Assembly: GCA_022578965.1 (NCBI GenBank)
Contig: MU400598.1
Coordinates: 110,959 to 174,958 of the forward strand
Direction: 5' to 3'
DNA length: 64,000 nt
DNA from: Xylaria sp. FL1777
Lineage: Eukaryota > Ascomycota > Sordariomycetes > Xylariales > Xylariaceae
The translations under genes were made by a program, and so were the position numbers. A model generated the notes under the pieces. That model did not search any database. It saw only the letters and a list, made by a program, of their open reading frames with translations, and was not told where the DNA came from. Position 1 is the stretch's first letter. Each line of letters opens with the position of its first letter. Of this stretch, positions 46,719 to 59,900 are shown piece after piece.

Positions 46719-47736
46719 ATGTCTCGATCCGCGCCGGTTGGCCGCGCCCAACACAACATCCAAAACCAGAACCTTGGCCAAAACGCCCACCTGGTCGCGC
46801 AATCCCAAGCAGCGGCTGCAAGACCTAACAATAGGTGGCTCCGAGATCGTGCTGGGAACATATACCGTGACTTGAATGCAAGGGGGACTGCGAATCGACT
46901 AATCGAATGCCTTGCCTGCGAGGAGAAGTATAAACCCAGTGATCTATATCGCCTAGAGTGCGGTCACTGGCATTGTGAAGACTGTCTCAAGGAAAATGTC
47001 CGCATTGCCCTTGGTTCCAATCCGTTCAGCCCTGCAAGATGCTGTCTTGTTATTTCGATAGAGACGCTTCAGGAGTTTGGTACTATTACCGATGGGGAGT
47101 ATACCTTGTATGAAAACAAGATGGAAGAGTTGACTAACCCACGGGGCAAAGTCTACTGCTGGGGTGAAGATTGTGGTGCCTTTATTCCCTTCGCAAACCA
47201 AAAGAGAAGAGTTGGAGAGTGCACTCAGTGCGGGAGAAAGACTTGCAAGGCCTGTCAGGCCAAGTCCCACTTCGGCCCTTGCGACAAGGCCAAGCTTGAA
47301 TCATCCGAAGGGGCAGAAGAGAAGTTACACAGACTTGCCGAACGAAGAGGCTGGAAACGTTGCCCCAACTGTAATGCCATAGTCCAGAAAAGTAAGTCAT
47401 TCTCGGTCTCATTTTTTTGCTCTCATTAGTTCCAACACTATAGCTGTCACTTCTGTACGGGCAATTTGCTCTGGGAACCCCGAACACATTTGATGCACCC
47501 ACACATTCGATTTAAAATGGTGATAACTAACCTTGACTGGTGCAGATGGCGGTTGTAATCACATAAGGTAAATAAATCCAGTCAACTCCCCTCCATATGT
47601 AGTCCACGAACTTATCAATCTTTTGAATTATTACTAATAATGTAGCTGTAATTGTGGGCAGTCTTTTTGCTACGCGTGTGGGCAAGTGTCTCCCCCCCCG
47701 GCTCATCAATGCTCGCGACAAGAACAACAACAATAA
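46719..47736 (+). CDS. RBR (RING-IBR-RING) E3 ubiquitin ligase
   Basis: RBR-type E3, which forms a thioester with ubiquitin before transfer. Exons 46719-47391, 47546-47567 (22 bases), 47646-47736; 261 residues. RING1 begins CLACEEKYKPSDLYRLECGHWHCEDCL (Cys64, Cys67, Cys81, His83, Cys86, Cys89). The IBR holds YCWGEDC..CTQCGRKTCKACQAKSHFGPC. RING2 starts at CPNC (215-218) and contains GGCNHISCNCGQSFCYACGQ, with Cys228 at the catalytic position. The 22-base second exon carries the catalytic GGCNHI. The protein ends shortly after RING2 with a Gln-rich tail, so it lacks C-terminal regulatory parts. A stop at TAA 47734 is clear. Target unknown. Confidence 0.92.
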
Positions 47737-50700
47737 GAAGCATTAAGCCGCATAAAAATCTCTCACAATAAGGAATGGTCCAGCGGCTTAAGGAGGTAAG
47801 CGCCGACGAGACTCACCGTCAGTTATTATGACTCATGGTTCAGTTAGGCTTGCTAAAGACCAGAGCAAAAGTTTTTATCACGTTTTCTCTGCACTTCGTG
47901 CATTCATACTAGAGGGATTTTATCTTGAAGCTATGGAGGTTTTATAACTGAGAGTGACGAGTTGTATAAAGGGGCCAGTTCACTGGTGAGCTAGCCTCCG
48001 AATGTCTAAGCTCTCCACGTTTTAATAGAGAGATATCAGGAGAGAAGGTTAGAGTCTCTGAAAAAGGCAGCACATCTACCTAACTAGGTCGTACAGCATT
48101 AGGCGTGAAGTCTTACATTGTATTTTAAGCAGCCCCGTTCCATTGTGCGGACTTAGTGCGACCCAGCAGAAATTCGCCATAACCCTAGTTCAACTCCACT
48201 AGCATTACAGTGGGCGCCGCGATGAGCAATCGACCTTTGCGCCGATCAAGCTATGAGGTTGAACTTCGAGTTAATTTTGTCGTAATAGCTAAAGCACTGA
48301 GACAACGCTCACTAGGGTCAGCAAATTTAAACAGTCTTGTAAACTTGACTATATTCTCTCTGTTTGCCCTCCTCGGTGTAGACTGTCCGCCGGGGGTTTT
48401 TAATTAAGATTTAACAGAAGAAGCTATTAGCATTAAAAATCTATGTAGATCACAATAATTTAGGTCCCGGTCCCGTCTTGATGCGACCCACTAAATAAGG
48501 TTGACAGCCCTATGCTATTCGCACAGCAATAGGTTGTACCGGGAGTCAGAGCGATTATCTTGAAATGGTTGTATTACTGTATCTGCACGGAGGTTAGTTG
48601 TATGTGTACCAGGATCCAGACTTTGTCCAGGGATCCCGCGTCATCTGTGTCTATGTAGTATCCAGGGGGGTAGCCTCAATTCTATATACAAAAAGATAGG
48701 CTATAATTATCTTACACTTCTAGGTATTATACACGAGTAATTATCATATGAGTAATAAGACGATCAGATAGAACGTAATTAAACAAGACTACGTGTAACT
48801 AAAATCGATTTGATTGATAATTATGTGAAGTTAAAAGTATGGCAAGAGAATTAAAAAAAAGACCTAACCCAGGTAAGGTAGTATGACTAAGCCTAGTTAG
48901 CCACTCACGCGACGTCTCCTGTCTAGACCAACGTACCGGTTACTGACCCCTTTACTACCTGTGACTGCTAGGACTACCCATTCACTCCGGGACAATAACC
49001 TCTGGGAACTACGTAAAGATATCAACACTTGCGTAGATACATCAGTGGATTGCAGTGTGGGTTCTCTGTATTATCCTACTAATTCTTAGAGAAAATCTAT
49101 ATGTACTAATACTACATCTCATCCCTGGGAATACCGAGGTACTATCTTGGCCCCAATAAATTTACACTATCAACTCTCATGTGGATGGGTGCTACACCTG
49201 CGTCCTGCATACATGTAATTTTTCTGATTTATTATAGGCTAAGTTCTCCTTCATGTAGCCCTAAGGGTAAGGTTCTCTCTATCTGATAGAATTTGCACTG
49301 CTGCCTCATATGGCTTAGGCCAAGGTCAGTGCCATGTAATCCCCGTTTTCTAGTCTTTAATTACATATGACTTCGTCGCATAGGACTGGGGTTCACATAA
49401 GATACAAGTTCACAAGACCACTAGCCGAGCATGAATATCCCTATGAGACGAGGTGATATATCTTTTCTCAACGGGATCCGCTCGCATACGGAAGTGCGTT
49501 AAGTAGAAGATGAACCGAGCCTACCTATATAGAGTCGAGGGAACGATATCAGCACACCTGGGTTAGATACACAGCTAGCTACGGTACCGTTATTGTACTT
49601 ACACAAAGTAGACATGCTGAGACAATCATGGGCGACGCAGCAGGTATCAAGTGATTCGTCTTCGCAATAGGTGAAGATGGTTAGTCAGTTCAACCACGCC
49701 TAGTCAGGAAGCAGATGAGAGCCATCCAATTTCTAGGTGAACGTTTCTTCCACTTCGCCTTCTACCAATGCTATCTCATTGCCAATGTTGTGGAATAATG
49801 ACACATAGTCGCAATTTCATTCATATTTCCCCCCCGCACATGCGAACGTGATGCAATAGATATGTTTGCTCACACACACGCACTCTCCCCTAGCAACCAG
49901 TCTATTCCCAGTTTCAGCTCTAGCCACAAACCGGCCGACCGAGCGTGAAAATTGTATGTACCCTTGAAAAGATAACTCTGCATTATCGTGCCCTAGGCTT
50001 GGGCTAGATATGATAAAGGAGCGTCATAAAACCCAGCTACATCTCACGTCGAGATGTTACTGACTCGGTAGGAACAATCTATTACGTTCGCATAGGTTTA
50101 GAGAAGATCATTGGTATCCAAGGTAGTAAATAAAATTAAGAATAGATGAATAAAGAGTTTCCTAGGGAATCTCTTCTGGTAGAACCCACACCTATCGTAC
50201 CTCGGGGGTTGGTCAGGGCATAGTGTGTATACGCATCCCCTAAAATCCGTACTCCAAAGGTTCCAAGTTGGGGGTATGGGAGCGTGGTCTCACAAGCATA
50301 AAAAAACAACATTTACAGAAATGCATAGCTCAAGCCAGGCGGTATCATTTCAAAATCTACTTGTGACATTTGAATGCAACATATGCACATAATGATCTAA
50401 GCCGTCCTTGTGTCTACCATCTTTTAACTCTACACCTCCTCCCCCCAAAACTCCATTTGTTCATTCCATTCCATATCTCATATCCTACTCTTGCCTCAGC
50501 TCTCCCGCGTACGTGCACGACGTAGCAAGGCGATGCTTAGCACGACATGACCAATGCTGGGACGTAGCAGAAACCACATTCCCAAAGCTCCCACATCCGT
50601 CACCCCTTTCCCCACAACTTCAGCAGGGCGCATCTGCCGTGGTTAGGGGGCTGTGATAGAGAGATGGCAAGTCAAGAGCCATCGCTAGGCCAGTAGAAGT

Positions 50701-51398
50701 TGATAGAGAATTCAGTAAGTCAGTCCGTTTGGTATCCATAGAATTGTTAAGCTTCGAATGAGAAGAGATCGAGATACTCAAGGGAACTGCACTCGATAAC
50801 ATGAATACCGTCAGGACGCCACACAAGCATCCATCGGCGTGATCCTCTGGTCTCTCCGAACTAGCATCCCTACCTAGTAATTTGTATACTGGTCAGAAAG
50901 CTGGACTGAGGACTTAGTAGATTCGAAAATATGAGATAGTTGTGTTCGTATAATTCGTAATTTCGTATTTGTCGTGGCGGCACCTATAATCTCAGGTCCC
51001 TAGAGCGTAGACTGCACTATTACGTCTCCGAACAAAGTTGGAGAATGAGAAGCATCAGCACATGGATAAGGATATCAGAAACCAAAGAAAACTCCAGACG
51101 CCTCCCTTCCATGTTCTCTATCCATCCACTGAAATGCCGGTCAAACCAGCGAGACGAATCAAAGCATAAAAACCGGATCGGAAATCTGGCGGTTCCAGCG
51201 ATTCGGCGACGCCCACCCAAAAGTCGCTATGAGCACCTAGTTGCCCTGATCAAGCTACTAGTATCGTCTTATGTGTAATGTCGATTGACTCTTCGGGTTC
51301 GCTGCCTCACGCTGGGCAAGAGGTTGCAGACTATATTCATACGGTACTTCGAGTGCACCGTTGACATCAGAATGGGGAGACCTAGTGAGGGGGCCGTA
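47737..51398. other. Long gene-free interval
   Basis: About 3.7 kb with no supported gene. Open frames are short and unlike proteins. Sequence is AT-rich, and an AC/CA-rich stretch occurs at 49860-49890. No transposase remnant, tRNA or array found. Confidence 0.5.
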
Positions 51399-54364
51399 CT
51401 ATCGGACCCGATCTCTGAAGTCTATAAATTCGGCAACTCTTTTCCGGTGTTCCGTACAAGCATCAGCATACTTCTTTTGAACGTCCAAATCTTGGTCCAC
51501 TTCTGTGAGATAACCAAGTGCTCCGTCTTCAAGCCAATTCGCACCGCGCTGTATGCGGCGCAACTGGAATTCTTTCTGCCTAGTCGCAAAATGAGTGACA
51601 ACTTTATCATTGAAAATGTCCCACTTCTCCATATAGTTGTTGAAATCCTGGGCATATTTCCTGAACAATGAGTTATTTGGCCGTGTGCCTGCTACACCCA
51701 TAGGATGCGGGAGTCGGGGGGCTATAGGGGGGGGAGGGAATTCCAAAGGCCCACCAGGAGGTTTGATGTCCAAAGGAATGTGCTCTGATGGTTGGCTTTT
51801 AAAGGGAATAGTTGATTTTAGGTCTGCAAATGACCCAAGTCCACTCGGGGCCGGTTCCATGAAGGGCTCAACCTTCTTGAAATCTGAAAAGGTCGTGCGA
51901 AACTCCTCGGTATCCTCGGAACCCACATGCTGGGATGGAAGGGGATCCGTAACGCCCACTGACGGCTGAGCACCATTGGATCCAGAAAGGTCTTCTTTTG
52001 TGCCGTCAGTGTTTGATGCTAGACCAGCAGCCTTTGAGGCGACGCCGTTGATATCCCCGGCTCTCCAATCAGGTCTGTGGGGTTCGGTGAAATATGTTCG
52101 AGCGCTATTTGCCTGAGCAGGCTTAGGAACCGCTTTTGGTTTCTCCGCTGGTGGAGTATCAATATCCATAGCGTCTGGTGCCGTGAAAGAATGGCCGGTG
52201 TCATCCTGAGGCGATTCGCTCTCATCTTCGTCTACCACTGCCGCTGTACCTGCAGTCATTTTAAACGACTTAGACTTCCTTGAGGTGCGCCTAGTTGGAG
52301 ACGTAGATGTGCTGTTTGTAGGCTGTGGTTCGAAATGTTGGGATCCTATCTGTTCATTCCAGACCCCAGCAGAAAATCCTTGCTTACCAGCTTTGATATC
52401 GTCTGGTGCTTGTTGCGCTTGAGGCATGCGAGTTGGGAGGGGAGGTTTTGACAGAGGCGTTTGCCGACGATTGGGGCGGTTACGAGATTGTGGTCGTGGT
52501 CTCGAAGGTGTGGTTGCTTCGTTGGCCGAGGCAGAACCTGCCTTGAACTGCCAGTCATCAATCATCTCATCATCAACGAACCTCGTATTGATGTTTTCAG
52601 TGCTATTCCTTGTGAAGGTATTGTAACCGGTACCTGTACTAGCCGGGTTGAATCCATCTGGGAAGCCGAAGCTAGAAGCACCGTTACTGTTAGCGTCAAC
52701 TTTTCCACAGTTGGTTGTAAAGATGGATGAGGGGCATTGTCGTTTGCCATCCTCGAAATTCCCATTTCCACCGCCGCTATCGTCCGTCATAGAATACTTT
52801 TTGACTAAACGATCGAGCGTTTTCCTTTGAGCTCTTTCCATGGGGAGCAAGGCATTGAAATTATGGAGCAGGCTGTCTTCGCTTGAAGGATTTGGCAACC
52901 GATAATTTGCAACATGAGATGACCAATCTTTTTCTCGGCCAACATGTTCACGAGACCTACTGGGCCGAGGGATAGTAGTAGTGGGTTGTGACTGAAGGTG
53001 GCTTAGAAAAGTCTGTGAGGCATACACTGAAGGGTCACTGCCGTTTGGTTGAGCTGTGGTTGAATTAGACGAAGGCTCTGTAGATCGCTCTATTAGTAGG
53101 GCGAAGGTTGTTAAGTGTGCGCCACATAACTCACCGTTAGAAGGGGTGGCCTGTTGCGGTGGCATAGCTCCAGCTGTGGGCGGTATCTTGGGTTTATACC
53201 GTTCGTTAGCTCTCGACTGGGCAGTCGTAGTGCTGCGAGCAGTAGCTCCGTTAGTATTTGGATTGACTTTGACCGAGTCTTCAGAGCCGCCATCGTTGCT
53301 GGAACTTCTAGCAGGGCTGGAGCTCCGTGGCCGCGTACGTGGGAACGAGCCTGGCATCTCAAAAGGTCGAGGTGGCGTGCGGGTACTGGTAGAGCGCGCC
53401 AAACCCGGGTTGCTATCGAACAGACTAGTTCTCTCGCCGCCTGGGGTGTGATACGGTGTTCTCTGGCGGTTATCCGTGAACGGATCTCTAAAGTGAGGAA
53501 ACGAGTCCGCAGCGGCCGAGGTACTACCATTGGGAGAAGACGTTTCCGATGTGGCCTCCGGCTCAGTGAACAAACTCGAGTGGGTCCGGTTCGTAAAATA
53601 GTTCTTGTTGGTAACAGGCGGCTCGTCTGCTACATGGGAAGATCTCGGAGTAAAACCGGCCTTCTTACTAGTACCAAATGCTGCCTCTTGTTTTTGTTTC
53701 TGGTAGGCCGTTCGTGGGGGAACCGGAGCTGGCCCCGGTCGTGAATCGCGGGTTGCAGATGTGGGAGCTCTTCCAGGCGGCGCTCTCCCGGGAGTAGCAG
53801 GCCGTGCTTGGGCATTCCTCCGCGCAGGATTAGTTCGGATGTGATCCCATGCTTCCGCATTCCAGCGTCGGAACTGCGGGTCATCTTTGGGGGTATGCGG
53901 CCGGGAATCTCGCGGCACACCGCTGGCAAAGCTCTCGTAACGTTGGGCCCCCGAAGTTGGACGTGTTTGGCTGTTGGGTTGGCGTCGCGGAGGGGGTGGG
54001 TACGCCTTTCCAGCATCCTGCCACGGGTTGCCTTTCACGCCTGAGGCTCCAGGGTAGCGGGCTGTGTATGCGCGGCGTGCTTCATCGTACTGCCTTTTCA
54101 GCGTCTCATCGGTCAAAATCTCGTGGGCCGACTGGATGACTTGAAACTTGGGGTTCACTTCGGCTTCTCTGCCCGGGTTGCGATCCGGATGATACTTCAG
54201 AGCTGAACCAGAAAGCGTACGTCAGTAATTGTGGCCGCAATGGAGAAAGACAACTGAGTTCACATACCCAGCTTTTTGAACTGCCTCTTAATCTCATCGG
54301 GTGACGCAGAGGGCTGCAGCTCGAGGTCCGCGTAGTAGTTTCGTGTTTTGTCCCACTTCGGCAT
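51399..54364 (-). CDS. J-domain (DnaJ/Hsp40-type) protein with long disordered region
   Basis: Hsp70 co-chaperone candidate. Minus-strand exons 54364-54268, 54202-53135 and 53089-51399; 951 residues. The J domain is residues 1-75: MPKWDKTRNYYADLELQPSAS, the diagnostic HPD in KYHPDRNPG, and QVIQSAHEILTDETLKRQYDEARR. It is followed by about 750 residues of Ser/Pro/Thr/Asn-rich disordered sequence. A charged helical C-terminus from about residue 865 (LFRKYAQDFNNYMEKWDIFNDKV) looks conserved. The second intron (53134-53090) is 45 bases, so it stays open if retained; its GTGAGT donor and TACTAATAG end argue that it is spliced. No transmembrane span or signal, so probably cytosolic or nuclear. Confidence 0.9.
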
Positions 54365-56913
54365 GGTGGCCGGCTATTGGCAAGGGCCACCACGCAATAG
54401 GATTATCGTTGGACAGAGGGGGAGCCAGAAACGGTCGCCGACGATCATTTGGGGAGGGGCAGACACTCGGGATTGGTGATGGGGAGCGAAGGGAGCGTAC
54501 ACCAGCTGCACCGACCGGGGTTGTCCGCCGAGGCTGCTTAAGTTGGTGGCAGCAGGTAAAGCTGAATCCAAGCTTCCAGATTGCAGGATGGGACAGAGTG
54601 CCGGTGTGGATGGGTGGCTCGTAAGCACCTTGCTATGGCGGTAGTGGCGTTAAGAGGTAGTGATAGCGATGAGGGAATGTGTAAGTGTTTATATTCGGTC
54701 GATCCCTGGGTAAGCTGTCTACATATATGTAAATATGTAGGTACCTCCTAGTGGATCAGTGAGTGGCACCACAAGGGAAGCAAGGGGGGCTGCTATGATA
54801 GGAAAACTCCTCAAGTCCATGCACTTGGATAGGAACGAGATAAGTAAGTGTGATTTGTGGCACTATCAGCTTGTGATGTTGAGCTGGAAAGGCTGTGGTC
54901 TCGATCAATACCACTCAACTGAGGTACCTACATATATATAAATAGGTAAATAGGTACCGGTAGAGTATATGTATGCCACGCGCGTTGGTGGAGGGACTGT
55001 TTTTGCCCGGGTGACAGAGGAAATGGTGGGACTAGGGGGAGGGCTAGGTACCATACCAGGTATGCATGTACCAATGACGATTGAAAGTGGGCTGAGCGAG
55101 GTACCTTACGCATAGGTAGGTACTTAAGTAGGTAGGGGGGACAAGGACAAGGACACCGAGGTACCTACCTAAGGTTTAGTGGGATGGTGGGGCACGTGGA
55201 TGTGTTGCAGAGACAACACCCAGCATCAGTCGGTTGGTTGTAACTACTTTATACTCAGTCTCAATGAATAACAAAGTTGCCTAGTCTAAATAAGTGAGTG
55301 TTTGTTGATTCTAATATTAAGTCGTTGGTGATGGTGATGGTGGTGTGAGGTTATCTCGAAATGAGCAGGATCTGTCGGACTGAAGAGCAGCGGGTAGGTA
55401 CCACAGTAGTTGTACAGCTCTGGACTGAAGCCGTGTAAGACCCGTGGTAGTAGATGAATCAACCTATCAATCAGTTAATGAGCGCAGCATAGAAGTCTGA
55501 CAGCACGACTGAGAAGGGTGTAAATTTATGCTTGCTCAAGCAGCGTGGTTGGTTGAGAAAAGAAGTTCAAGAGAGAATATGCCGTATGAATTTGCCCGAC
55601 TTGCGTGAAAATAAAATAAAAATAAATTAAAAATAAGTAAATAAATACCTATGGACTGTAGAGAGCCTAAGGCTGTGAACGGCGGCGCACGTCCGTCACA
55701 TTGGTAATAACTGTAAAAACCTAACGGGGAAATGCTATTGTCAAAATAGGGGAATAACCGACCACATTTAGATATACCTACATGTAAATAAGCTGCTGCT
55801 GTCCGGGGTGGGTAGTGGGCAAGGTGTGAGCATTTGAGGAGAGCGCACACAAAAGCCGACAATAATGGGTGAGAAAGGTCGTCTCGTACGCGTGTACTTA
55901 TAAACTCTCACCACCTCCTTGACATACGGTACCTACCCCTAAGACTTGATGATGCCTTGCATAAGACGGACATGCATGTTATCAATCTGCCTCTACATGT
56001 ACGTGTGTATCCAGAGAGTGGACCCTAGGTATGTATACTAAGTAAGGAGACAGTCCAGTCCACGGCCACTCCCGAAGCAGATCTGACCCTGGCCATCCGT
56101 GGTCACATCACTGGCCTGGGGGTCCAACAGAAAGACATGGAACAACGAAGACATGAAAATAAGGCGGTGCCCTTCACGATAGTTCGGTAACATGCCTCTG
56201 CTGTGAAAGACGGGGAGAATAGGCACCTGAGCTGCTCGACATCTGTTCCTGTCGGACTCTCGGTCAAATAAACCAATCAAGGCCCAACGACCAGGCAATT
56301 TGCATGCGAAAGCTGCCAAATGACGTCAGACGAACAATCCATAATAACGCGCCAAATGTTGAACGGCTTGAGGCTTGTGGTTTGGACCATCTAATGACAC
56401 ACCTAACTTACCTAGGTATTTAGGTACTCGCTGGCACTTATCCGAATTGATAACGCCCTACAGAGCACGAAACCCGACGAGTCAACAATACCCAAGAGGC
56501 GTAGGTACCACACACCCGATTGGTTACGTAATGTGCTTCAGGAACAGATCCATTTGTCTGAACGGATAACACAATGCACAAGGCGATAGCCAGAAGGGGA
56601 AGAGGGAGAATTGATGTTGCCTGAACCCAGCTCAGATAATCGAGCAGTGGCATGTCTCCTATGCGCCGCTATCACACACATGCATGTTTACCTCTCGCCA
56701 TGAGAAAAGGGTTCGTCATTAACCTTATGCCAATCCAAACCATGAATGGACGCCATCGAACCCCAAGAAAAACAACCCCCCGCGCGTTATGAGCAGTCCA
56801 ACACCGATCTGATGCTATTAACCCCTTTGGCTTCCAGCCATACACGTAACACTGCCAAGTCATCGTACAGCATGGCTCGTTGTGGCTAGAACCAAATACT
56901 GAAATAATAAACC
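54365..56913. other. Intergenic region with TAGGTA array
   Basis: About 2.5 kb between the J-domain gene start and the INCENP gene end, both on the minus strand. TAGGTA/TACCTA words are frequent at 54735-55150 and again at 56400-56430. A/T-rich at 55600-55660. No gene supported. Confidence 0.5.
54735..55150. repeat. TAGGTA/TACCTA motif array upstream of the J-domain gene
   Basis: Copies of GTAGGTACCT, AATAGGTAAATAGGTACC and TAGGTAGGTACTTAAGTAGGTAG lie in the probable promoter side of the J-domain gene, about 370-790 bases before its start codon. Confidence 0.6.
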
Positions 56914-59900
56914 TCATATCATCTCGCGTCCCATGTCATATGACCATCCACCTTCTCTCCGCATCTTCTCCCGAGCCGCCAGATCTTTCCGTATATCCTC
57001 TTCGGTTAGTCCGTCCGGCCCACTCCAGTTGGCGCTCGATGTTCGCGCTCGGAATTTGGGGAAACGATCCTTGCTTCGGGCAAACACTTCCTCCATATTG
57101 AGAGGAGCCGGCGCCCCAAACACCTCGAACGGGTTCTTATTCTCCTGTTCCACGAGAGCTCGTCGGAGGTTGGGTGAGTCGGCCCAGTCTGCAACCATGC
57201 CTTTACCGTCATCCTCATCATCCTCATCCTCGTCGTCTGTGTTGATCTCTGGCAGTTCGATAGATTCGCCGTTCTGGAACCTCGGGGATGATCGTGTTGC
57301 AGACTTAGCGGCCGACTTAGCGGCTGCTATTCCTGCAGGACGCGCCGGTGTTTTGCTAGGCCCCCCTGCGCCGAGTGCGTTGGGCGCGAAAGGGATAGCA
57401 CCCTTGGACACTTGCGCCATATCTAATGGGTGCGCTGCCTTGATGTGACTATTATGTTGGCTGGTCACGGTCGCCTTGAACAGATCTCTCGTCCCGCTTT
57501 GTGATGGCACGTTGGTATAACCAGTGGGGAACATCGACTTGGTGGGCAAATCCTACAGTTCCTATGTCAGCTTTCCTCTACTAGATGATTCTCAATTATG
57601 GCTTACCTTCTTCAAGCCACCAGATGGGCGCACTGGTGCCCCTTTCAAGCTTGGCTGCTTCTCATTCTCCATGGGATCATTGAGCTCGTCTGTCATACGC
57701 ATGCGCTTAGATTCTTTCTGCTGGATGCCGTTTCCGTTTACATTCCGGGCCTGGACTGGGCGAGATGTATTGTCGTCGCCGCCCTCTTGTGGCAAGGGCC
57801 GCTTTGTCTGTGCTTTAGAAGCATTCGAAAGAACGGCATTCACTGGCCGGTTGATATCGTCCTGAGAGCGGGGGGCTGTCGAGTTCATTCGTGATGGCGG
57901 CCTAGAAGAACCGGCTTCATTTCTACTATAGTCTGGAGGACCGCTGGGCTGACTTCGGACTGCGGGGGGAGGAGCTCTGGTTTGCTTCGCCTTCTCTAAC
58001 ATGGCTTGTCTCTGAGCGTTCTTCTTTGCTTCAGCCTGTATAGCTGCCTGCTTTCGTTCTTCTTCTCTTTGGTGCTCAGCTTCAAGCTTCCTCTGCTGTT
58101 CCTGGCGTCTCTCTTCTTCTTGCAAGGCCGCTCGTTTCCGATCCATTTCTGCTTTAGCATCTCGCTTGCGTTGTGCTTCGCGCTCTTCCTGCTCTTTCCT
58201 TCTTGCTGCAACTTCAAGAGCCTTTGGGCGACCGGCGGACGATGTTGAACTTTTCAGGCTTTGAAGAGATTGTTTTGCTTGCAGCGAGGGCTGGCTAGCT
58301 TTACTTTTCAGCTGAGGTTGCGACAGAGTGTCATGCAGGCTTGACGAGAGGATATTGTTGGACGGGTGATATTGAGAATGCTGAGAGCCCATATTAACAC
58401 GAATTACTGTAGGTGCCTGCTTCGCCTTATTGCTTGGCTCCTTGGTAGGCCTGACGGGCCGTTTGATTTCCCTTGTCTTCATAGCTGATGCAGGAGCTGC
58501 CAAACGAGGAACGGAAGGAGGCGGCATGGTAATAGGTGCATCGGACATGTCAACGTCCATGGTTTTCTCCTCTGTTCTAGGAGCATCAGTATCCTGATCA
58601 TCTGAGGCAGCCTGCGGCTTGAGTTTTCGTGGGCTGTTTTTGGTTGACCTCGAAATATTACCAGGGGTAGCAACCGCAGTTCGCCTTTCCTGCTCCTTCT
58701 GATCTGCCACTTGCTTTTCCATAGCTGCTATGCGCTCCTGCTCTTTACTGAACACACGCGCCTTTTCCCGCTCTTTCTCACGTGCTCTTTCAAGCTTCTC
58801 CATTTGTTCAGCTTGCCGGCGCGCTTCCTTGGCCTCCTCCCTCTTACGCTTCTCTTCAGCCTTTTCCCTCTCAATAGATGCTCTGGTTCTTCGCTCAGGA
58901 CTAGTAGCGTTTGCAAGCGTTGGCATGTCAGTGATTTGACGAGATAGATCCGGATAGAGAGATGGAGGCTCTTTAGCGGACGGTGACCTAAGCGTTTCTG
59001 TAGAGGGACCAAGATGTAGACCCAACCGAGTGGTAGATGGGGAAAGGAGTGAAGATTTGCCTTCAGCGCTAATCGCAGCACTGCTAGCCAAGAGTCCTCT
59101 TGAGCTTTTAAGGATAGAGGATAACTTGTTCTTAACCTGCTTCAGAGGGCTATTGTTAAATCCACGTGATGGTGATTTGGGGGTTGTTAGTTGCCCATCT
59201 TCGGAAACTGTTGTAAGTGTTGGGTTGGAAACCGAGATTGTTTTCTTCAGGCTATTCTCACCGTCGTAATCATGACCGGCGACGGGGAAAGCAGGAACAG
59301 AAATCGACTTATGATGTCCAAAGACGCCAGCATTCCGTACTAAAACAGGAGATTGTAGGGGAGATTTGGCGTTATCGATTTGTGGGTTTGCTGCTGGCAT
59401 TACAAAGTCATGTCCACTGACAGTATTTATGCCAGAAACGCCTTCCATGACATCTGTCGTGTAACTCCTGGGGAGGCCGGGTCGAGGGCTTTTGAAATTT
59501 GAGGCATCATCAGGGGTACCAAGTGGTTCAATCCAGTCATCATCATCTTCTGGAAATGCGCCAGGTGTCATGGTTATTTTATTTGGCGATGCTACTTGCC
59601 GACTTGGAGTAGGCTGTGAGACGGTATTTGTCATCGGAGATGTCGGTGACGTACTGGAATCTGTCATTACTTTCGAAGTTTGTGGAACGTTTGTTTGATT
59701 TTTGCCCAATTTATTGATTTGATCTTGGAGCCGTTGCGTATATGTCTTGTTATGCACAGCTGCATTATCCCCATCCACTTGTGACTTTGGAGGAGCTGAG
59801 AAGTCGTCAATATCCATATCATCATTCTCATCATCAGCAAGGTCTTGTTTCGCGTGACCAAGGCTCTTGCCTCCTGTGTGGCGGTAATAGCTTGGTCGAT

